From Lautropia sp. (GTDB lineage Bacteria; Pseudomonadota; Gammaproteobacteria; Burkholderiales; Burkholderiaceae_E), in contig JAUNHU010000010.1 in the NCBI GenBank assembly GCA_030523825.1, positions 1 through 51,744 of the forward strand: a DNA stretch of 51,744 nucleotides, read 5' to 3'. Below the pieces are notes generated by a model. The model searched no databases. It was given only the letters and a program-made list of their open reading frames with translations, and was not told the DNA's origin. The position numbers and the translations under genes were made by a program. Below, piece by piece: positions 8,445 through 18,020 of the stretch; positions within the stretch are counted from its first letter, which is position 1; each line of letters starts with the position of its first letter.

Positions 8445-9416
8445 TCACTCCTTTTTCAGGCGATCTTCGGGCACGATTTCCACATCGACCTCGTGGTAGT
8501 GGAAAAGCTCCCGGTTCTTCGAGATCGGGTCTTCGGAGATGCCGAACCTGGCCGGTGCATACAGAACATCCAGCAGACGTTCCGGCTTGTCGGAAGGCAC
8601 GGTGTTCTGGATGAAGCGCTGCGGCACCAGCTGAATCCTGTCATTGAGTGCCTGCAGCACATGCTTGACGGACGGCAGCTGACGACCTGCCTCGACGCGG
8701 GAGGCCGTACTGCGGGCTTCGCTGCCCTTGGCGCTGGACGCATGCCAGCCATCGACCAGCACCACCGTGCGCTCATTGAAGTTCAGCCGCTTGGTGAAAC
8801 CTGCCGGCAGGTGCTTCAGCCAGCTGTCATCCAGTGCCGTGCTGGCCTGCACCTTTGCAGTAATCAGCCCATCGCTGAGCGGCATGCCGAAGCGATCGGG
8901 CCCGGTCAGCTCAGAAAACGTCTGAGCCAGCTGGCCGAGTCGGAGCTGAGGCACATTGTGGGCTTTCATCTCATTGAAGGCGTCCATCTTCTCGCGCGTG
9001 ATGTCCAGCTTCACGTCGGCAAAACTGGCCAGCATCGGCTTGCCTGCGCGATCCGTCCAGAACGGGTTGCGCTGCTCATCCATGCGTGCATCGTCAACCC
9101 CCTCTGCACTGCGCACACCCGTTTGAAGCTGGCTGAAATGACGACGACGAATGTGATTGGCAATCTCGTCTGTGTTCGCATCCTCATGGCAGTGCTCGAA
9201 ATGCACCGAGCATTCAAAGGCTGCCGTGCGCGAAGCCGCCAGTGTGGCCTGGCGCATGTCCTGATACTTGGCCAGCAACGGAATGGCGACAAAGAAGGGC
9301 AAAAGGCCCAGCATCATCACCAGTGTCTCGGTCATGGCCTGCCCCTGCTGCAGGGACCCGGCGGCTTGCCATCTGTCTGCGCGGCCTGTCCGACCGCTCT
9401 GCTTCACGATATCCAT
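8445..9416 (-). CDS. TadE-like pseudopilin
   Basis: The N-terminus has a class IVb processing motif QQG|QAMTETLVMMLGLL, with G25, Q26 as mature residue 1 and Glu at +5. One membrane helix follows, then a long periplasmic part of about 280 residues. This is the architecture of TadE/TadF-type pseudopilins, although 323 residues exceeds the usual 150-250. I prefer ATG 9416 because a GGAG lies 8 nt upstream; GTG 9452 is a longer alternative with a weaker site. The gene overlaps the start region of the secreted-protein gene downstream. A TadE-like call rests on the motif and position rather than on recognisable full-length similarity. Confidence 0.7.
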   Translation of the reverse strand: MDIVKQSGRTGRADRWQAAGSLQQGQAMTETLVMMLGLLPFFVAIPLLAKYQDMRQATLAASRTAAFECSVHFEHCHEDANTDEIANHIRRRHFSQLQTGVRSAEGVDDARMDEQRNPFWTDRAGKPMLASFADVKLDITREKMDAFNEMKAHNVPQLRLGQLAQTFSELTGPDRFGMPLSDGLITAKVQASTALDDSWLKHLPAGFTKRLNFNERTVVLVDGWHASSAKGSEARSTASRVEAGRQLPSVKHVLQALNDRIQLVPQRFIQNTVPSDKPERLLDVLYAPARFGISEDPISKNRELFHYHEVDVEIVPEDRLKKE

Positions 9417-9469
9417 GAGAAATGCTCCGTCGGTGTCGATAGCGGCTTTCACGGCAATACCTGTCCGGG

Positions 9470-10924
9470 TCAGGGCCGGGTTGCGTAGATCACCCGCCAG
9501 GCGGCGTCGACCGGCACCAGACGTGCCTGCCAGTACGGGCTGTAGAGACTGGCGTACTCGACGCGGGAATCGGGGCGCGGGGGCGCCTTGAAGTAGATCT
9601 CGGCAGATGCCAGTGCCATGAGGCCCTTGCCGCGTGCGAAGAATTCATCCTTCAGCGCAAGACGACCGGCTCCGATGCCCAGTTGTTCGGCCGTGCCGAC
9701 GCGGTTGATGCGGCCGCCATCGTCGTCTGTTGCGCCGCCCTGCGACATGCGGCCAACCACACCGATGCGCATGGTGGGAAAGTTCCTGTTCTTGCGAAGC
9801 GCACTGCTGTCGTAGTCAAGCTCGCGCACCGTGGGGATACCCAGGTAGACATCCTGTGACCAGAAGTCATCTTCCTCGCTGACCAGCCGATACGCCCAGC
9901 CATTGGTGCGTTTGTTGCCATCCGCACGGGCACCACCACGGCGCCGGTCCAGCGTATCCAGTTCCTCCTTGGCCTCGTCGGCAATCTCTGCACCACCCCA
10001 GGCCAGCGGAAGGGTTTCGCGCCAGCGCTTGCGCAGAAAGCCCCGGCGCTCGTGCAGCGACAGCGTGTCATACGACTGCCAGCGATCGAAGCTGCCGGTA
10101 TCGTGGTCACGGATCATCTCGGTTTGACCCCGGCGCTCGACCTTCGGGCCAAGGTAGCTCTTCCAGTCCTCCTCCTTGTTGAAACCGGACAACGTCCACG
10201 TGCCGCCATGATCCTTCGAGTAGGGGTCGAGCGAGCGCATGACCAGATCCTTCAGGCGCTGGCGATCATCGTCGCTGTATCTTCTGGTGAGACTCACCGT
10301 CTTCAGGACATCAGTCTTCATACCGACGATGAAGATGTTCTTCGCGGTCTGCCTGCCAACTTCAGTAGCCAGTTGATTGGTGGTATACAGCTGACTGAGC
10401 GCAAACATGATCGTCTGACTGTGACTGAGCGCAGCGTTGTAGTAGGTGCGGGCCATGCTCTCGAAACGTGCCACATAGCTGGTGAGCTGATGGGCGATTT
10501 CGGCAATCTGCTCGATGGCCTCAAAGATCTGGTTGATGTAGGGGAAATACCGGGCAATGTCTTCGAGGTTGTCCGCCAGCTTGTAGACGTAGGAGCTGAA
10601 CGAAACCATCGTGGCAGCCTGCGCGATGGCCACCTCGTTGGCGATGATTGCCCGGTTGGTGTAGGCGTAGTAGTTCATCGTCCGCGCATGCCAGAGTGCC
10701 ACGCTGTAGGCGGCCGAATCGGTTGCGTTCACAAGCCGTGTCTTTGCCACCGTGGCCTGGCTGCTGGAAAAATGAAAGAAGGTGAGCAGTGCCGCGAACA
10801 GCAGCAGGAACATGAAGAACACCAGAACCTGGCCACGCTCACGCTGCTTCAGCAGTGACGATGTACCGGATTGCCGGCTGCGTGCGGGCCGCATCTTCAG
10901 GCCGATTCGGATTCTGGTGTTCAT
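9470..10924 (-). CDS. TadG-like pilus assembly protein
   Basis: The protein of 484 residues has a basic N-terminus and RERG|QVLVFFMFLLLFAALL. This is a TadG-type leader-helix, with Phe instead of Glu at the +5 position. It then has a large extracytoplasmic region with ATDSAAYSVALWHARTMNYY, a feature I associate with the Tad/TadG (DUF2134-like) group. No von Willebrand factor A MIDAS motif (DxSxS) is evident, unlike classical TadG. ATG 10924 was chosen because AGGAG lies about 8 nt upstream; the frame continues upstream into the flp gene and that part is spurious. It follows the pilin gene by 43 nt and is probably cotranscribed. Confidence 0.72.
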   Translation of the reverse strand: MNTRIRIGLKMRPARSRQSGTSSLLKQRERGQVLVFFMFLLLFAALLTFFHFSSSQATVAKTRLVNATDSAAYSVALWHARTMNYYAYTNRAIIANEVAIAQAATMVSFSSYVYKLADNLEDIARYFPYINQIFEAIEQIAEIAHQLTSYVARFESMARTYYNAALSHSQTIMFALSQLYTTNQLATEVGRQTAKNIFIVGMKTDVLKTVSLTRRYSDDDRQRLKDLVMRSLDPYSKDHGGTWTLSGFNKEEDWKSYLGPKVERRGQTEMIRDHDTGSFDRWQSYDTLSLHERRGFLRKRWRETLPLAWGGAEIADEAKEELDTLDRRRGGARADGNKRTNGWAYRLVSEEDDFWSQDVYLGIPTVRELDYDSSALRKNRNFPTMRIGVVGRMSQGGATDDDGGRINRVGTAEQLGIGAGRLALKDEFFARGKGLMALASAEIYFKAPPRPDSRVEYASLYSPYWQARLVPVDAAWRVIYATRP

Positions 10925-10967
10925 GAGGGAGGCTCCTGCTGCGTTCGGGCGTGTCACGAGATGGCGA

Positions 10968-11297
10968 TCAGTGGTTGTTGCCCTCGTGGTAGTTGCCAAG
11001 CGATGTCTTGCGGTTGGCCCTGTCCACGGCGTTGTCCGACGCGGTCTTGGCAATGTCCGTACCTGCCTTGGCGCTCTTGCCGGAAATTTCCAGTGCGATA
11101 CCGGCGGTGGCGCCACGCACCGACTGGCCGAGGAAGGAGTAGACGCCGATGGCTGCCACGCCGACGAGGGCAACAATGACGATGTATTCGGTCATGCCCT
11201 GCCCCAGCGACTTGCGGCGGCCATGACGGTCGCGCGGGCGCCCGCCCATCGACATGGCAGCGATAAGGTTGCGGAAGGAGGAAGTCGTCTGTGCCAT
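10968..11297 (-). CDS. flp: Flp-type major pilin
   Basis: This 109-residue prepilin has a 32-residue basic leader and the Flp motif KSLG|QGMTEYIVIVALVGVA, with G32, Q33 as mature residue 1 and E37-Y38. One hydrophobic helix follows and a short Gly/Ala/Lys/Asn-rich tail. That is the hallmark of Flp pilins, although the mature form of about 77 residues is slightly longer than many. ATG 11297 has GGAG 8 nt upstream. As the first gene of the minus-strand locus it is the likely major subunit. The processing peptidase (TadV/CpaA) is not in this window. Confidence 0.85.
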   Translation of the reverse strand: MAQTTSSFRNLIAAMSMGGRPRDRHGRRKSLGQGMTEYIVIVALVGVAAIGVYSFLGQSVRGATAGIALEISGKSAKAGTDIAKTASDNAVDRANRKTSLGNYHEGNNH

Positions 11298-11365
11298 GAT
11301 GGAATCTCCGTTCTGGCTTGTTGAAGGAGGCTCCATCTTGCGCGTTCACGAGGCGTCTGAACATC

Positions 11366-11392
11366 GGCCGGATGGCTGAACCGGCCTAGGCC
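11366..11392. repeat. Inverted repeat and palindrome upstream of flp
   Basis: GGCCGG (11366-11371) and CCGGCC (11381-11386) form a perfect 6-bp inverted repeat with a 9-nt spacer. The right arm overlaps the palindrome GGCCTAGGCC (11383-11392). They lie 69-95 nt upstream of the flp start. They could be an operator or a leader hairpin; GC-rich chance pairing cannot be excluded. Confidence 0.4.
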
Positions 11393-11624
11393 ACCTGCCT
11401 TATCAGGGGGCGTTTTTCACACTGAACGGGGATGAATGGGCTGGGTACGGGGCAGACTCATGCCGATCGACCGGCAAGAAACGAAGTAGAAGCCTGGAGC
11501 GTGTCATACCCTCGCTCACCCGAACGCAGGCTCTGCAACCATCCTTCAGGAAAAGCCCCCTCTGGGGGTACATGGCTGCGTTTGCCCCCTACTAGGTGCC
11601 TTCCCTAACATGGCAAACAACCTA

Positions 11625-11653
11625 TTGCAGGCGGATCTGCTACGGTATACATT
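11625..11653 (+). promoter_or_regulatory. Candidate sigma-70 promoter of the aldehyde dehydrogenase operon
   Basis: TTGCAG (11625-11630) is followed after 17 nt by TACATT (11648-11653). The alternative TATACA at 11646 gives a 15-nt spacer. It lies just upstream of two palindromes, in a locally AT-rich stretch. No experimental support; other pairs are possible. Confidence 0.35.
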
Positions 11654-11657
11654 CGAC

Positions 11658-11669
11658 GACCAATCGGTC
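11658..11669. promoter_or_regulatory. GACC-N4-GGTC operator-like palindrome
   Basis: GACC (11658-11661) and GGTC (11666-11669) form an inverted repeat around AATC, immediately downstream of the candidate -10. Short dyads of this kind are typical half-sites for TetR-family repressors. The arms are only 4 bp, so this is suggestive only. Confidence 0.35.
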
Positions 11670-11682
11670 AATTAATTTTGAC

Positions 11683-11698
11683 GTAGAAGAACTTCTAC
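11683..11698. promoter_or_regulatory. Perfect 7-bp inverted repeat upstream of the ribosome-binding site
   Basis: GTAGAAG (11683-11689), AA, CTTCTAC (11692-11698) is a perfect inverted repeat. It ends 2 nt before the AAGGAGG ribosome-binding site of the aldehyde dehydrogenase gene. Position and symmetry suit a repressor operator; an RNA hairpin is less likely with a 2-nt loop. No regulator gene is adjacent. Confidence 0.5.
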
Positions 11699-11713
11699 TC
11701 AAGGAGGCCTCTG

Positions 11714-13144
11714 ATGAAGCTCAACCCAACCCTCTGGATCGGGGGCGAGGCGGTTCAGGGAAGCGGCAGTTTTGCGGTGTTGAACCCTGCCGATCAATCA
11801 ATCATTGCCCATGCCCCTGAGGCAAGCCCGGCACAACTGGATGATGCTGTCAGCGCGGCACGCGCCGCCTTTCCGGCATGGTCCGCCTTGCCTTGGGCTG
11901 AGCGCCAGAAGCTGATGCTTGCGCTGGCCGATATCGTCGAAGCCAACAGTGAAGAGCTTGCGCAGCTGCTTTGTCTTGAACAAGGCAAACCGCTGAAAGG
12001 CTTTGCCGGCATGGGGGCAGGTTTCGAGATTGGCGGCACATTGGCCTGGATCCGGGGCACGGCAGGACTTACGCTGCCAGTCGAAACCGTGCAACAGGAC
12101 GAAACCGTCACCATCGAGGTTCATCGCAAACCCATTGGCGTAGTGGGTTCGATAACCCCTTGGAACTACCCCCTGATGATCGCCATCTGGCACATCGTGC
12201 CCGCGATGCTGGCCGGCAACACCGTGGTACTGAAACCCTCCGAGCAGACACCGCTGACTACATTGCGCTTCGCCGAACTGGCGAACACAATCCTGCCGCC
12301 AGGTGTTTTGAACGTGCTCAGCGGGTCCGGAGAGCTGGGAGCCTGGATGAGCGCCCATCACGGTATCGACAAGATCGTCTTCACCGGCTCGACCCCGACC
12401 GGTCAGGCCATCATGCGTTCAGCAGCCGGCAACCTGAAGCGCCTGACGCTGGAACTGGGCGGCAACGATGCAGCCATCGTGCTCGACGATGTGGATGTGC
12501 AGGCCGCCGCCGGCAAGATCTTTGCGACAGCATTCATCAACAACGGTCAGACTTGTGCCGCACTGAAACGTCTGTATGTGCAGGATGGCGTCTATGACGC
12601 GCTATGCGAGGCACTGACGGGCATCGCCAAGAGCGTCAAGACCGGCAACGGTCTGGCCGAAGACAGTGATTTTGGCCCACTCCAGAACGCGAAGCAGCTG
12701 AAGATCGTCGAGGAACTGGTGGCCGATGCGAAGACGCGCGGTGCGCGCATCCTCTGCGGCGGCGAGCGCACCGACACCTCGGGTTACTTCTATCCAGTTA
12801 CGCTGGTTGCCGACATCGAAGACGGAGCGCCCCTCGTGGACCGGGAGCAGTTCGGACCTGTACTGCCGATCATCCGGTTCTCCGACGAGGAAGATGCTCT
12901 GTGCCGTGCCAATGCCTCCGAGAACGGGCTCGGCGGATCTGTCTGGTCGCGGGACATCAAGCGTGCCGAAGCACTCGCTGCCCGCCTGGAATGCGGCACA
13001 GCCTGGGTCAACCACCATGCGGTCATCCAGCCCAATGCGCCCTTCGGTGGCGTGAAGGCGTCGGGTTTCGGCGTGGAGTTTGCCAGCGCCGGGCTGCAAG
13101 AGTTCACCACCATCCAAACCCGCTACATCTACAGAAACTCTTGA
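11714..13144 (+). CDS. NAD(P)-dependent aldehyde dehydrogenase
   Basis: This is a full-length member of the aldehyde dehydrogenase superfamily at 476 residues. Visible motifs are TPWNYP with the catalytic-site Asn151, KPSE (Lys174, cofactor ribose binding), FTGSTPTG, LELGG with general base Glu247, and GQTC with nucleophile Cys281. It oxidises an aldehyde to the acid. An excellent AAGGAGG site precedes the ATG. The operon-like neighbours are a Na+ symporter and an indolepyruvate/phenylpyruvate decarboxylase. The natural substrate is therefore plausibly indole-3-acetaldehyde or phenylacetaldehyde, giving indoleacetate or phenylacetate. Substrate assignment is inference from context; other aldehydes are possible. 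Confidence 0.9.
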   Translation: MKLNPTLWIGGEAVQGSGSFAVLNPADQSIIAHAPEASPAQLDDAVSAARAAFPAWSALPWAERQKLMLALADIVEANSEELAQLLCLEQGKPLKGFAGMGAGFEIGGTLAWIRGTAGLTLPVETVQQDETVTIEVHRKPIGVVGSITPWNYPLMIAIWHIVPAMLAGNTVVLKPSEQTPLTTLRFAELANTILPPGVLNVLSGSGELGAWMSAHHGIDKIVFTGSTPTGQAIMRSAAGNLKRLTLELGGNDAAIVLDDVDVQAAAGKIFATAFINNGQTCAALKRLYVQDGVYDALCEALTGIAKSVKTGNGLAEDSDFGPLQNAKQLKIVEELVADAKTRGARILCGGERTDTSGYFYPVTLVADIEDGAPLVDREQFGPVLPIIRFSDEEDALCRANASENGLGGSVWSRDIKRAEALAARLECGTAWVNHHAVIQPNAPFGGVKASGFGVEFASAGLQEFTTIQTRYIYRNS

Positions 13145-13286
13145 CCTTCCGGGCTCACTGTACCGCCTCCGTCCCGGACATGATTCGGGACGGGAGCCTC
13201 CGAATGCAGAACATTCATTCCGGATTCAATAACATCATGATGAAGGCTGCCCTACCCCTGGCACCCCCGTCATCAGGAGTACACGC

Positions 13287-14639
13287 ATGAGTCAACGCGA
13301 CAACTGGTCATCGAAGCTCGGATTCATCCTTTCCGCAGCCGGGTCGGCGATCGGCCTGGGAGCAATCTGGAAGTTCCCCTATACCGCCGGCACACACGGT
13401 GGAGCAGTCTTCTTTCTGCTCTTTCTGTTCTTCACCTTTCTGGTGGCTGCGCCCATTCTGGTGGCCGAGTTTGCTATTGGCCGCCACGCCCGTCATAGCG
13501 CCATTCAGGCATTCAATCGGATCATCCCCGGCTCGGCTTGGCCACTGGTTGGCTGGATGGGCGTCATCACCTGTTTCGTGCTGTTGTCCTTCTACAGCGT
13601 GGTCGGCGGCTGGGTAGTTGCCTATGTCTGGTATGCCATCACCGGCAGGCTCGGAGCAGGCACCGATTTCAGTGCATTCTTCAACGGGCTGATCGGCAAT
13701 CCCACCGAAGTCCTGATCTTCCAGGCCATCTTCATGATCGCGACCATCTGGGTGGTTCGCTCCGGTGTCAGCGCCGGCATCGAGAAAGCCAACAAATACA
13801 TGATGCCAGCGCTGTTCATCATGTTCATCCTGCTGGCAATCCGTTCATTGAGTCTCGACGGTGCAATGGAAGGCGTGAAGTTCCTGCTTAAGCCCGACTG
13901 GTCATACCTCAATGCCGAAACGGCGCTCGGCGCACTCGGGCAGGCGTTCTTCGCGCTAAGCCTGGGGGTATCGGCCATGATCACCTACGCCTCCTACCTG
14001 CAGAACGATAATGACCTGATCCGTAATGCAAACGTGATCGTCTGGATGAACCTGCTGATCTCGCTGCTGGCCGGTCTAGTGATCTTTCCGGCAGTGTTTG
14101 CCCTGGGTTTTCAGCCGAATCAGGGGCCGGGGCTGATCTTTGCGGTTCTGCCGGCCGTGTTCTCCAAGCTGCCCTTCGGCATGCCGCTCTTTGCCGTCTT
14201 CATGATTCTGGTCCTGTTTGCCACGCTGACCTCGGCCTTTGCGATGCTGGAAACCACGACTGCTGCGGTGATTGGCGAACGGGGTGAGAAGCGCGCGAGC
14301 TACACGGTGGGCATCGGCTTGGCAGTTTTCATCGCGGGCATTCCCTCGGCACTCTCTTTCAGTACGCTCGGCGATGTGAAACTCATCGGTGACCGCGGCA
14401 TTTTCGACACGCTCGACTATCTGGTGTCGGGATGGAGCATGCCATTGGGAGCACTTTTCATCGGCCTGTTCGTGGCTTGGGCCTGGAAGCGTGATGCCGT
14501 ACATAACGAGGTGATGACTGGCAGCGACCTTCCTCCCTGGATCTTCGCCACCTGGATATTCCTCGTTCGTTACATCGCCCCGGTCGCCATCCTCGCCGTA
14601 TTCCTGCAGGGCATCGGCCTCCTCAAGGTAGCGGGCTGA
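13287..14639 (+). CDS. Sodium:neurotransmitter symporter (NSS/SNF) family transporter
   Basis: The 450-residue membrane protein has about 11-12 hydrophobic segments and the family signature at the N-terminus: W7, then GSAIGLGAIWKFPY (19-32) and GGAVFF. These proteins, such as LeuT, TnaT and MhsT, couple Na+ to uptake of neutral or aromatic amino acids. By alignment with LeuT, the position of Na1-ligand Asn27 is Ala26 here. I believe this also occurs in a bacterial subgroup (GLGAIWKFPY type). AGGAG lies 7 nt before the ATG. It sits 142 nt after the dehydrogenase gene, with a small GTCCCG/CGGGAC dyad (13171-13191) in the gap. Context suggests import of an aromatic amino acid, which is inferred. 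Confidence 0.88.
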   Translation: MSQRDNWSSKLGFILSAAGSAIGLGAIWKFPYTAGTHGGAVFFLLFLFFTFLVAAPILVAEFAIGRHARHSAIQAFNRIIPGSAWPLVGWMGVITCFVLLSFYSVVGGWVVAYVWYAITGRLGAGTDFSAFFNGLIGNPTEVLIFQAIFMIATIWVVRSGVSAGIEKANKYMMPALFIMFILLAIRSLSLDGAMEGVKFLLKPDWSYLNAETALGALGQAFFALSLGVSAMITYASYLQNDNDLIRNANVIVWMNLLISLLAGLVIFPAVFALGFQPNQGPGLIFAVLPAVFSKLPFGMPLFAVFMILVLFATLTSAFAMLETTTAAVIGERGEKRASYTVGIGLAVFIAGIPSALSFSTLGDVKLIGDRGIFDTLDYLVSGWSMPLGALFIGLFVAWAWKRDAVHNEVMTGSDLPPWIFATWIFLVRYIAPVAILAVFLQGIGLLKVAG

Positions 14640-14778
14640 TCTGCCCGGAGCAGCCGACAGTCTTGCTGCCTTTACCCCAAACCTGTGTGAAAACACGCGA
14701 TCTTCCTGACGAAAAAGGGTCTGCAGATCGCGTGCATACAGCCAGCTTCCTTCCCTTGACCGAATCAAAGGACATGAC

Positions 14779-16419
14779 ATGAATCTTGCCGAGCAATTGC
14801 TGCACGCATTGAAGAATCACGGCGTAAAGGAGATCTTCGGTATCCCCGGTGACTTCGCCCTGCCCTTCTTCAAGGTGATCGAAGAAAGCCGCATCCTTCC
14901 CTGCCATTATCTGAGCCACGAACCCTCCTTGGGCTTTGCGGCGGACGCGGCGGCACGCTACCACTGCCGGCCCAGCGTGGCGGCGGTCACTTATGGCGCA
15001 GGGGGATTCAACATGCTGAACCCCGTTGCCGCCGCCTATGCAGAGAAGTCTCCCGTAATCGTAATTTCGGGCGGCCCGGGAGAATCGGATCGTGGTCATG
15101 GTCTGCTCGTCCACCACCAAGCCAAAGATCTCCAATCACAACTGAACATGTACAAGGAGGTGACATGCGATCAGGCAGTTCTGGACGACATGGCGACAGC
15201 ACCCGCCGTCATCGCCCGGGTCCTGGCCAACTGCATTCGTCACTCACGCCCAGTCTACATTGAAGTGCCTCGTGACAAGGTCTTTTCCTCCTGCGAAGCT
15301 GTGCCCCTACCCGCACCCGACCTCTGGCCCCAACGACAGGACGCTCTGGAAGCCTGCGCGGATGCGATCCTGACTCGTCTGAAACAGGCAAAGAAACCCG
15401 TGATCCTCGGCGGTGTCGAAATCCGCCGATTCGGAGTGGAAGATCAGGTGGCCGAACTGGCTACCCGGCTGGGCATTCCCATTGCCACCACCCTGATGGC
15501 GCGAGGCGTGATGTCACGCCACCCCGAGGCTCCTTTCCTCGGCACCTATCTGGGCTCGACAGGCGATACGCACATCAGAGAGGCTGTCGAACACGCTGAC
15601 GCCACCTTCTGCATTGGCGTACTGTTAACGGAAAACGACTTCGTGTTCTCGTTGCAGAAGCTCGACTTCCAGAACATGATGCTGGCCGCAGACGGGCAAT
15701 GCTCAATGGGTTTCCATACCTATCCGAATATTGGTCTGCGCAAACTGCTCGATACCTTGCTGGCACGGCTGGAAGGCCCGGCACGCGAGGTTTCGCATCA
15801 TCCGGCCCCTGCATATGCCCGTGACTTCGAGGAAGACGAAAGCGACATTTCGCCCACGGACATTGCCAAACTCATCAACCGGCATTTCCAGGCTCATGGG
15901 CCGATGCCCATTGCGGCCGACATGGGTGACTGCTTCTTCACCACCCTGGAAATCCAGAACACTATCCTGGTTGCGCCAGGTTTCTACGCCACGATGGGCT
16001 ATGGCGTCCCTGCCGGCTTCGGTCTTCAGGCCGCCTCTGGGCAACGCCCAATCATTCTGGTAGGCGACGGCGCATTCCAGATGACGGGTTGGGAGCTGCT
16101 GAACGCCCCTCGCTATGGCTGGAACCCGATCGTCATCGTGTTCAACAACGCCAGCTGGGAAATGCTGCGAACCTTCCAGCCCGAGTCGGCCTTCAATGAC
16201 CTACCCACCCTGAACTTTGCGCAGATTGCCGAATCACTTGGCGGCATCGGTCACATGGCTACCAACCGCCGCGAACTGGCTGAAGTGTTTGCCAAGGCGC
16301 TAGTGGACGAAGGACATTTCCACATCATCGACACGCGCATCCGGAAGAAGGTGCTGTCGAACACGCTTTCCCGCTTCGTCAACGGCTTCAAGGAAATGCG
16401 TGCAAAAAGCACGCAGTAA
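14779..16419 (+). CDS. ipdC: Indolepyruvate/phenylpyruvate decarboxylase (ThDP-dependent)
   Basis: At 546 residues this closely resembles the Azospirillum IpdC/PPDC type. It shares IFGIPGDFALPFFKV, LSHEPSLGFAADAAARY with the cofactor-activating Glu48, TYGAG, an HH pair at 112-113, and near-identical GDGAFQMTGWEL and NNASWEMLRTFQPESAFNDL. The ThDP/Mg motif runs from GDG (429-431) to NN (456-457). It decarboxylates indole-3-pyruvate and/or phenylpyruvate to the aldehyde. AAGGA lies 6 nt from the ATG. It is the third gene after the aldehyde dehydrogenase and symporter, all in the same direction. Indole versus phenyl preference cannot be read from sequence by eye. Confidence 0.9.
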   Translation: MNLAEQLLHALKNHGVKEIFGIPGDFALPFFKVIEESRILPCHYLSHEPSLGFAADAAARYHCRPSVAAVTYGAGGFNMLNPVAAAYAEKSPVIVISGGPGESDRGHGLLVHHQAKDLQSQLNMYKEVTCDQAVLDDMATAPAVIARVLANCIRHSRPVYIEVPRDKVFSSCEAVPLPAPDLWPQRQDALEACADAILTRLKQAKKPVILGGVEIRRFGVEDQVAELATRLGIPIATTLMARGVMSRHPEAPFLGTYLGSTGDTHIREAVEHADATFCIGVLLTENDFVFSLQKLDFQNMMLAADGQCSMGFHTYPNIGLRKLLDTLLARLEGPAREVSHHPAPAYARDFEEDESDISPTDIAKLINRHFQAHGPMPIAADMGDCFFTTLEIQNTILVAPGFYATMGYGVPAGFGLQAASGQRPIILVGDGAFQMTGWELLNAPRYGWNPIVIVFNNASWEMLRTFQPESAFNDLPTLNFAQIAESLGGIGHMATNRRELAEVFAKALVDEGHFHIIDTRIRKKVLSNTLSRFVNGFKEMRAKSTQ

Positions 16420-16650
16420 ATCCGGAAGTAAAAAGCGCCATGGCCGGGCAAACGCAGAGGGATATTTGCTGCGGTCATGACGCATCAAGGGTCTGCCCCC
16501 TGCTCTCCAAAGGTCCGATAACCGCGTGCGCTTAAGCGGTATAGCCCTCCCGCCGGAGCTGGGTGGTGCCGTACCAGACGAATCGACACAGGGGGCAACC
16601 TCAAGGCGGCAGCCCTTGCCACACTACCCTGCATGCAGGTGCGCTCCAAC

Positions 16651-16677
16651 AAAAAGCCCCGCCATCCGGCGGGGCTT
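16651..16677 (-). terminator. Rho-independent terminator of aceA
   Basis: AAGCCCCGCC (16654-16663) and GGCGGGGCTT (16668-16677) form a perfect 10-bp stem with loop ATCC. On the minus strand it is followed by TTTTTGTT. It lies 33 nt past the aceA stop. Confidence 0.9.
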
Positions 16678-16709
16678 GGTACGACAGCCTCCGGATCGAT
16701 GACCGGAGA

Positions 16710-18020
<1,311 letters not shown>

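Larger units (their letters stand above)
11298..11713. other. Divergent intergenic region between flp and the aldehyde dehydrogenase gene
   Basis: This 416-nt space holds the regulatory sequences of both divergent transcription units and no credible gene. On the flp side it contains GGCCGG-N9-CCGGCC and a GGCCTAGGCC palindrome. On the dehydrogenase side it becomes AT-richer and holds a promoter-like pair and two palindromes, listed separately. I saw no clear -10/-35 pair for flp. Confidence 0.7.

Noticed and set aside
16495-16600. Possible structured RNA between ipdC and aceA
   Set aside because: I tried to fold it as a tRNA or small RNA; no cloverleaf or consistent stem was found.
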